A DNA stretch of 9,127 nt, from contig DFBT01000025.1 in NCBI GenBank assembly GCA_002366725.1, forward strand, positions 1-9,127, in the 5' to 3' direction. Below, piece after piece: positions 5,138 through 9,127 of this stretch; position 1 is the first letter of the stretch; each line of letters opens with the position of its first letter. Under the pieces are notes generated by a model. That model searched no databases. It was not told where the DNA came from and saw nothing but the letters and a program-made list of their open reading frames with translations. The position numbers and the translations under genes are program-made. Source of the DNA: Caldifarciminota bacterium UBA3073 (lineage in GTDB: Bacteria > Hydrothermota > UBA3073).

Positions 5138-7123
5138 CTACTCTACCATTATTATCTTCTCTGTTTGCTTGAAATCCACCGCTTCAAATTTCAGGAAGTA
5201 TGCACCACTTGAAACTTTTTTGTCCGTATTATTTCTCCCATCCCAGGTGACTGTATGCACTCCCGCACTCTGTTTCTCATTTACAAGTGTCTTTATTTCA
5301 TGTCCGATAAGATTGTAAATGACAATACGCACATTACTGCTCTTTGGCAGAACATATTTGATTATAGTTTCATTTTTTAACGGATTTGGTTGACTATGAG
5401 AGATGGAAAAAACCGTATCCTGTGAAGCATTTTCCGACTCTATTACCCCTTCAGGGCCCATATATAACTCAAGATCAAAGCTGTCAGAAGATACGACAAC
5501 ACCAGCCGTATCTGCATCCACCCTCACCTTACCAGTATACTCACCCTCGTCAAGGGTAGTATCATTCGGTATGGTCACATACAAAGCCACCACCTCTAAA
5601 TTACCGAGTGCGAGGTATGAAGCAGAAGGAGTGATTGTGACCTGGCCCGACGAGATGGTATCAACACCAAGGACAAGGTCTGTAGTTTTGTATGTTACAT
5701 CATAACCCGCGTTACCCCACGGGTCGGGATCGACATTCATCCATTCATCCTGTGGGTTAATCGTGAGAAACCTCTTGGTCTCTGTTACTTCACCGAGATC
5801 GGCATCCAATATCATTGTGTTACCCACAAGGTCTTCCTCATTATCGGCAATTTCAACATCATACATCGGCAGCACCGTTATCGCTAATTCTATTGCGTCA
5901 GATGGATACCCGTCATCATCCATAGCCCTGACAAAACCCGTATAATCCTGCGCCAACATACCCCGGGGCACAAAGATCATCACCAAAACTGTCACAGTCT
6001 CACCCACCAGAAGCTCGCTTATCTCTGCGGGAATAAAATGAACATTGTCCCAAGGTATCCGATACGAGGGATCTGTAACACCACAAAAACCGCTGGCCTG
6101 AAAGATGATGTTGTCCAGGTTAGCATTGCCCGTATTGGTAACCGTTACATTGAAAAGAGCGTCCTCACAATGGTAAACCGTATCGTGTGAGGCATTTCCC
6201 AACTCTATAGACTCCACAGATCCGACCATTACCTGAAGCTCAAAACTGTCTCTCGATACCTCGATATGAAATGTATCACCTATCACGGTAACCCATCCAC
6301 TATAAGTTCCTTCAGCAGCATTGGAATCGATGTATGCCGTTAGCAATACATCCGCAGAGCCACCGGAGATAAGCCCAAGCTGGGGTAAATCAACACTCAT
6401 GCTGTCAAATACCTCACCGGTAAGATCACTGCTTAAACTATAGGTAAATCCATCTATGTCCGCATTTCCAAAGGAATCTGGGTCGACATTCAGGAGCTCC
6501 GCGTTCGGGTTGATGAGCATGAAGTATCCAGCTTCACTTTCCCCTGGAATTACCGCAAAATACATCGTATTATCTAAAAGATCCAGCCCATTGTTGGCGA
6601 TGTCGATATCATACTTCGGCAGCACCGTTATCCATAATTCTATCGTTTCATGGGGATATCCGTCATCATCCATCACATGGATTTTACCCTTGTAATCTTG
6701 CGCCAACCTGCCGCAGGGCACATACACATTCGCCACAACCGTCATAGACCACCCCGCTGGAAGCTCAGATATCCATGCAGGGCTAAAAGTAACACACTCC
6801 AGAGGTATCCAATACGAAGGATCTGTAACGCCAACAAAATCGTCGCTCCAAATGAAAAGAGTGTCGAGATCATTATTACCCGTGTTTGTAACCGTAAAGG
6901 TATCTTGCGCGACCTCACAATGGTAAACCGTATCGTGTGAGGCATTCGACAACAGTATTGCCTCGTCAGGTCTCCCATATATCTCACGGTCAAAGGTGTC
7001 GGGAGCCTGAGCGAACCCCGTACCATACGAGAACGGGGCAAGTAGGTGAGCCAGCCAGATGAACATCACTATCCCGAAGAAGACCGTTAACCGGGACTTG
7101 TCAATCGTTAATGGTTTTGTCAT
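5138..7123 (-). CDS. Secreted protein with duplicated unit and C-terminal sorting domain
   Basis: This 661-residue protein starts with a Sec signal peptide: KSR, then a hydrophobic core (about 12-32), and likely cleavage after AQA at residue 40. Two long repeats follow, opening with NASHDTVYHCE at residues 60 and 310, a spacing of exactly 250 codons. Each runs through VTNTG, GVTDPSY, LAQDY, DDDGYP and the ITVLP motif. A third, short opening (NASQDTVF, residue 565) leads into the C-terminal domain. There, SQPNPLKNETIIKY, VRIVIYNLIGHEIKTL, AGVHTVTWDGRN and SSGAYFLKFEA match the FlgD-Ig-like/type IX secretion sorting domain. I expect a secreted or surface-attached beta-sandwich protein; its ligand is unknown. 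The ATG at 7121-7123 is chosen for the signal peptide; only A/G-rich sequence precedes it. It lies 201 nt behind the lipoprotein gene. Confidence 0.9.
   Translation of the reverse strand: MTKPLTIDKSRLTVFFGIVMFIWLAHLLAPFSYGTGFAQAPDTFDREIYGRPDEAILLSNASHDTVYHCEVAQDTFTVTNTGNNDLDTLFIWSDDFVGVTDPSYWIPLECVTFSPAWISELPAGWSMTVVANVYVPCGRLAQDYKGKIHVMDDDGYPHETIELWITVLPKYDIDIANNGLDLLDNTMYFAVIPGESEAGYFMLINPNAELLNVDPDSFGNADIDGFTYSLSSDLTGEVFDSMSVDLPQLGLISGGSADVLLTAYIDSNAAEGTYSGWVTVIGDTFHIEVSRDSFELQVMVGSVESIELGNASHDTVYHCEDALFNVTVTNTGNANLDNIIFQASGFCGVTDPSYRIPWDNVHFIPAEISELLVGETVTVLVMIFVPRGMLAQDYTGFVRAMDDDGYPSDAIELAITVLPMYDVEIADNEEDLVGNTMILDADLGEVTETKRFLTINPQDEWMNVDPDPWGNAGYDVTYKTTDLVLGVDTISSGQVTITPSASYLALGNLEVVALYVTIPNDTTLDEGEYTGKVRVDADTAGVVVSSDSFDLELYMGPEGVIESENASQDTVFSISHSQPNPLKNETIIKYVLPKSSNVRIVIYNLIGHEIKTLVNEKQSAGVHTVTWDGRNNTDKKVSSGAYFLKFEAVDFKQTEKIIMVE
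6163..6196. repeat. 34-bp internal direct repeat, copy 1
   Basis: This stretch is identical over 34 bp to 6913-6946, exactly 750 bp away in the same frame, and encodes the NASHDTVYHCE opening of the second protein unit. Its ends CCTCAC and GTGAGG are also complementary to each other. A diverged third version lies near 5411-5440. Confidence 0.9.
6913..6946. repeat. 34-bp internal direct repeat, copy 2
   Basis: Identical to 6163-6196; it encodes the opening of the first repeated protein unit. The surrounding 750-bp units are only partly similar at the DNA level, so this block is better conserved than its neighbourhood. Confidence 0.9.
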
Positions 7124-7149
7124 TTTTCTTTTTTTAACAGTGATTACCT

Positions 7150-7182
7150 GCCTGCTGGCAAGCAGGCCTGTCTACCGACAGG
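7150..7182. repeat. Two adjacent small hairpins
   Basis: GCCTGCT (7150-7156) pairs with AGCAGGC (7161-7167). Then CCTGTC (7167-7172), loop TACC, pairs with GACAGG (7177-7182). The second belongs to the CCTGYC-TACC-GRCAGG family also seen at 3427-3442. Both lie in the 201-nt gap before the large secreted-protein gene, 27 nt from its ATG, and would be in its leader RNA. No clear promoter is visible in this gap. Confidence 0.75.
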
Positions 7183-7324
7183 TAGATAAGAGATTGTTCA
7201 CAGAATCTCATACGAGTCAGCGACCTGCGGAGAAGAGATTCCTTTTTCTTAACAGGGACTCTTACGAGACTTGTAAGGGGTTGAGAAAGAAAAGTGTCGA
7301 ATGTTTTATAATCGCATTTTCTTT

Positions 7325-8359
7325 TTATCTTCTTCCATGTAATAATGTCCTATTATGCTTTCCAAAGATAAATGCAACGCGGTCTTCTTCTACAAATACG
7401 ATCGAACCCAGCGAACAATCGACCGGGATATCGACTTCACTCCATGTATTTCCTTTGTCGGTTGTTTGCATCAGCAGGCCACTATTTCCGGTAGCCCACC
7501 CCGTTCCATCTCCCAATAGATAAATACCGTGAAGAGTTTCCGGGACCGATACTGAATCCCAGGTATCCCCCCCGTCGTGAGTTATCAATATACTTGGACC
7601 TCCGGGCGATAGACACGCCACGCAAACATCAATTGAATTATCGGTATGGACAACCAAGGCACAATCTCCTTCTTCTCTTTTGATATGCCAGTTTTCTCCA
7701 CCGTCGGAACTACTCAATACCACCCCGGGCCCGGAGCGGGATTTGCTACCCACTGCCCAACCATTTTGGTCATCGGAAAAGTGTAAATCAAAGAGTCCAA
7801 AATAACCTATATCTTCAACACTTACGGTATCCCAAGATACGCCACCATCTGTTGTACGATAGATCTGAGAGTGTGCCACAAAGCCTACTGATTGCGAGAC
7901 AAAATGGATGGCTATTGTGTAATAAGTAGGAGTATCCCCTCGTATCCACGATTCACCTCCATCAGTGGTTCGATAAAGAATGGATTCAAATTTTCCATTA
8001 TCTTCACCATTAACCCACCCATGCAATGCATCTACAAAAATAACATGGTATAACCACGTTCCTTCAAATAGCTTCTGAATAGACCAGTTCAACCCACCAT
8101 CGACGGTATGCCAGACTGCTTCGGGACCATGTGTAACGCACCATCCTTGTAAGGAGTCTACGAAAGTTCCGTCCTCAATCATGCAATTTTCGTAACCCGA
8201 GAAATTTGGGCTTATTATTTCCCATTCCATCGAGTCTGGTGCTGCGTGATCTATATCCGTAGGTTTTATTTTGCAAGAGACAAACAAGAATCCAGACAGG
8301 ATAAATGAGACTGATACGAGAGTACAACTTCTCGTTTTAACCTCCCTCAATATTATCAT
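7325..8359 (-). CDS. Putative lipoprotein with Asp-box (BNR/Ycf48-like) repeats
   Basis: This 344-residue protein begins with a basic n-region, a hydrophobic segment and SGFLFVSC, a plausible lipobox with Cys29 (Phe at -3 is not ideal). It then shows six Asp-box motifs of the form S/T-x-D-x-G-x-x-W: TVDGGLNW (85-92), TTDGGESW (131-138), TTDGGVSW (169-176), then SSDGGENW, THDGGDTW and TTDKGNTW. GW(A/V)xG turns lie between them, as in Ycf48 and sialidase-like beta-propellers. The sialidase Arg triad cannot be recognised, so I call it a propeller scaffold or binding protein on the cell surface and not an enzyme. The ATG at 8359 has AAGGTGG just upstream; the frame also opens with a TTG at 8362, too close to that site to be likely. 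A consensus promoter is 22 nt upstream. It may be co-transcribed with the secreted protein behind it. Confidence 0.85.
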   Translation of the reverse strand: MIILREVKTRSCTLVSVSFILSGFLFVSCKIKPTDIDHAAPDSMEWEIISPNFSGYENCMIEDGTFVDSLQGWCVTHGPEAVWHTVDGGLNWSIQKLFEGTWLYHVIFVDALHGWVNGEDNGKFESILYRTTDGGESWIRGDTPTYYTIAIHFVSQSVGFVAHSQIYRTTDGGVSWDTVSVEDIGYFGLFDLHFSDDQNGWAVGSKSRSGPGVVLSSSDGGENWHIKREEGDCALVVHTDNSIDVCVACLSPGGPSILITHDGGDTWDSVSVPETLHGIYLLGDGTGWATGNSGLLMQTTDKGNTWSEVDIPVDCSLGSIVFVEEDRVAFIFGKHNRTLLHGRR

Positions 8360-8380
8360 CAACCACCTTCTCTATAAAGT

Positions 8381-8409
8381 ATTATACTTCCAAATTCCCC
8401 TTTTGTCAA
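8381..8409 (-). promoter_or_regulatory. Consensus sigma70-type promoter of the Asp-box lipoprotein gene
   Basis: On the minus strand, perfect TTGACA (8404-8409) and TATAAT (8381-8386) hexamers have a 17-nt spacer. The start is expected near 8374, giving a leader of about 15 nt before the ATG at 8359. Confidence 0.88.
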
Positions 8410-8422
8410 GGGAAAAATTATC

Positions 8423-8488
8423 GGCACTGTAAACGGTTCGGCTGAGCGGCTCGGCTGAGCTCACCGAAGGCTCACCGAAGACAGTGCC
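8423..8488. repeat. 66-bp palindrome built from tandem units
   Basis: Outer arms GGCACTGT (8423-8430) and ACAGTGCC (8481-8488) pair perfectly. Inside, the left half holds two GGCTGAGC units and the right half two GCTCACCGAAG units in tandem. Each right unit is nearly the reverse complement of a left unit. The whole could extrude as one long imperfect hairpin. It starts 14 nt upstream of the -35 box of the lipoprotein gene. Confidence 0.75.
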
Positions 8489-8498
8489 CAATCCCTAC

Positions 8499-8562
8499 GG
8501 ATCCGTATGGACCAAACCTCGGTCGGTCACCCTTTCCATACGGATCCTGACGATAGGGTGAC
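8499..8562. repeat. Two interleaved inverted repeats
   Basis: GGATCCGTATGG (8499-8510) is perfectly inverted at 8536-8547, and GTCACCCT (8526-8533) is perfectly inverted at 8555-8562. The two stems interlock, so only one hairpin can form at a time unless they form a pseudoknot. The first stem contains the dispersed ATCCGTATGG word. The 302-nt gap 8363-8664 therefore holds two divergent promoters and palindromes but no credible gene. Confidence 0.75.
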
Positions 8563-8628
8563 GAATATCAGCCTCGGCGGGGGTAGATAGGTATTCCATT
8601 GAGTAAATTGAAGAACTGAATTTTATAG

Positions 8629-8657
8629 TTGACAAAATCAAATTTTTGGTGTATAAT
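8629..8657 (+). promoter_or_regulatory. Perfect consensus promoter of the tRNA-Asn gene
   Basis: TTGACA (8629-8634), a 17-nt spacer and TATAAT (8652-8657). The usual start position, about 7 nt past the -10 box, is 8664-8665, which is mature tRNA nucleotide 1 or one base before it. Confidence 0.92.
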
Positions 8658-8698
8658 ATACCCGTCCCCGGTGGCTCAATGGTAGAGCGGGTGGCTGT

Positions 8699-9046
8699 GG
8701 AAGGAGCAGCATGGGAAGAGCAGGTGACAAAAGAATCCATAAGAAGAGCTGGATAAGTGTATACTTCTATGTGCTAATTGTCACCGAGAAGTCCATGCTG
8801 GCAAACTGCAGCTTTCCCGGGTAACCGGGATTGAAAATCTGGGTGAATTCAGGGAAGCCTAAACCCTGTTGAGGTAGGGCAAGGTAATCCTGAGCGAAAC
8901 CTGCCGAAGAGGCTGTGGTAGGCAGGGACGTGCAGAGACTAAGGAATGAGGAGCCTCATACCAATAAGTCCTGGAAGCGCCCGGCACCCCGCCTGCAGCG
9001 GGGTGAAGAGATAGTCCGAGCCCGATAGAAATGTCGGGAGTTCTCG
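8699..9046 (+). ncRNA. Group I self-splicing intron in tRNA-Asn
   Basis: The 348-nt intron follows a U (8698) and ends in G (9046), as group I introns do. P1: exon GCTGT (8694-8698) pairs with the internal guide GCAGC (8706-8710), giving the required U.G at the splice site. P2: CATGG with CCATG (8710-8714, 8793-8797), extended by GGTGACAA/TTGTCACC (8723-8730, 8778-8785). P4: TCAGG (8849-8853) with CCTGA (8889-8893). P6 extension: CCTGCC/GGCAGG (8900-8905, 8921-8926). P7: GACTA (8937-8941) with TAGTC (9012-9016). P8: CACCCCGC/GCGGGGTG (8985-8992, 8998-9005). P9: CCCGA/TCGGG (9021-9025, 9034-9038). The core words AATCCTGAGC and GTGCAGAGACTA resemble the cyanobacterial tRNA-Leu intron class (IC3-like). 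P3 is not assigned by eye. Confidence 0.92.
8743..8862 (+). pseudogene. Relic of an HNH homing endonuclease inside the intron
   Basis: In the frame starting at 8743 the intron reads EELDKCILLCANCHREVHAG (8743-8802), the C-terminal half of the HNH nuclease fold. It has the zinc ligands and the CANCHREVH catalytic/metal motif, and then runs on to a stop at 8860. An in-frame TAA (8740-8742) lies directly before it and only about 30 codons' worth of intron remain upstream, so the N-terminal half of the domain is gone. The other frame, from an ATG at 8711, encodes 36 residues with no HNH motif; its KRIHK could be the frameshifted continuation of the old gene. The relic overlaps the P2 hairpin, a usual place for intron ORFs. 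It is not expected to be active. Confidence 0.82.
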
Positions 9047-9089
9047 TAACCACTAGGTTGGGGGTTCGAGTCCCTCCCGGGGAGCCATG

Positions 9090-9112
9090 CTTCGATAAAC
9101 TCAGCATCGAAG
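9090..9112. repeat. Small hairpin just after the tRNA
   Basis: CTTCGAT (9090-9096) pairs with ATCGAAG (9106-9112) around a 9-nt loop, 2 nt after the CCA end. No U-run follows within the window, so it may be a 3' processing structure, the start of a terminator or a dispersed repeat. Confidence 0.5.
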
Positions 9113-9127
9113 TGTATGGTAGTGAGT

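Larger units (their letters stand above)
8665..9087 (+). tRNA. tRNA-Asn(GUU), interrupted by a group I intron
   Basis: The exons are 8665-8698 and 9047-9087, and joined they give a 75-nt cloverleaf with encoded CCA. The acceptor stem TCCCCGG (8665-8671) pairs with CCGGGGA (9077-9083). The D arm is GCTC-AATGGTA-GAGC (8674-8688), the anticodon stem GGTGG/CCACT (8690-8694, 9050-9054), the variable loop AGGTT, and the T arm GGGGG-TTCGAGT-CCCTC (9060-9076). The joined anticodon loop reads CTGTTAA, so the anticodon is GTT, asparagine. G73 (9084) and the U1-A72 end agree with Asn identity. The intron splits the anticodon between positions 35 and 36. Unspliced, 5'-exon bases followed by the intron would mimic GTG (His), but the discriminator and the loop rule this out. 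Confidence 0.93.

Noticed and set aside
7093..7104. TTGACA inside the signal-peptide coding region of the large gene
   Set aside because: No -10 box at suitable spacing; it is part of the coding sequence (IDKS).
7281..7312. Plus-strand promoter TTGAGA...TATAAT
   Set aside because: The spacer is 20 nt and nothing plausible lies downstream on the plus strand; it is also at the end of a minus-strand gene.
8495..8740. 81-codon minus-strand ORF
   Set aside because: It covers palindromic repeats, the tRNA promoter and the tRNA 5' exon, with no protein-like motifs.
8665..8740. tRNA-His (GTG anticodon) read straight through
   Set aside because: The loop and the 3' stem do not close without removing the intron, and G73 with the CTGTTAA loop fits Asn.
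8711..8821. Short ORF from an ATG inside the intron as an active protein
   Set aside because: Its 36 codons carry no HNH motif in that frame; the motif is in another frame, so only a relic is supported.
8859..9107. 82-codon minus-strand ORF with SPGGTRTPNL
   Set aside because: It is the antisense reading of the tRNA 3' half and the intron; this phrase is typical of spurious ORFs across tRNA T arms.

Overview
The window looks like chromosomal DNA from an uncultivated bacterium, probably one of the deep-branching candidate phyla near the FCB group (WOR-3/Stahlbacteria- or TA06-like). This placement is an inference. It rests on a secreted protein with a type IX-style/FlgD-like C-terminal sorting domain, a Ycf48/Asp-box lipoprotein, a DUF1844 protein beside alanine racemase, and intergenic regions packed with small palindromic and tandem repeats.

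Layout. All seven protein genes are on the minus strand. From right to left in window coordinates (their order of transcription) they are: an Asp-box (BNR/Ycf48-like) lipoprotein (7325-8359), a 661-residue secreted protein with a duplicated 250-residue unit and a sorting domain (5138-7123), alr (3789-4946), a DUF1844 gene (3475-3759), panB (2250-3047), thiL (1046-1966) and cmk (70-738). The right end carries a plus-strand tRNA-Asn(GUU) gene (8665-9087) whose anticodon is split by a 348-nt group I intron.

How the genes work together. The left half is housekeeping metabolism: dCMP/CMP phosphorylation (cmk), thiamine pyrophosphate synthesis (thiL), pantothenate/CoA synthesis (panB) and D-alanine for peptidoglycan (alr). 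Only alr-DUF1844 is tightly spaced (29 nt) and looks like a simple operon. The others are separated by 200-430 nt gaps full of repeats. The two exported proteins could be co-transcribed from the promoter at 8381-8409. Four textbook sigma70-type promoters, each with an exact 17-bp spacer, precede cmk, alr, the lipoprotein gene and the tRNA.

The most interesting element is the tRNA-Asn intron. P1 with its U.G splice-site wobble, P4, P7, P8 and P9 can all be drawn by eye, and the P2 region carries a frameshifted relic of an HNH homing endonuclease (CANCHREVH motif). The tRNA promoter puts the transcription start at or within a few bases of mature nucleotide 1, so the gene may be almost leaderless. 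The second theme is the repeats: hairpin families with conserved flanks and covarying stems, one palindrome nested inside another, and repeats that run into the 3' ends of cmk and thiL.
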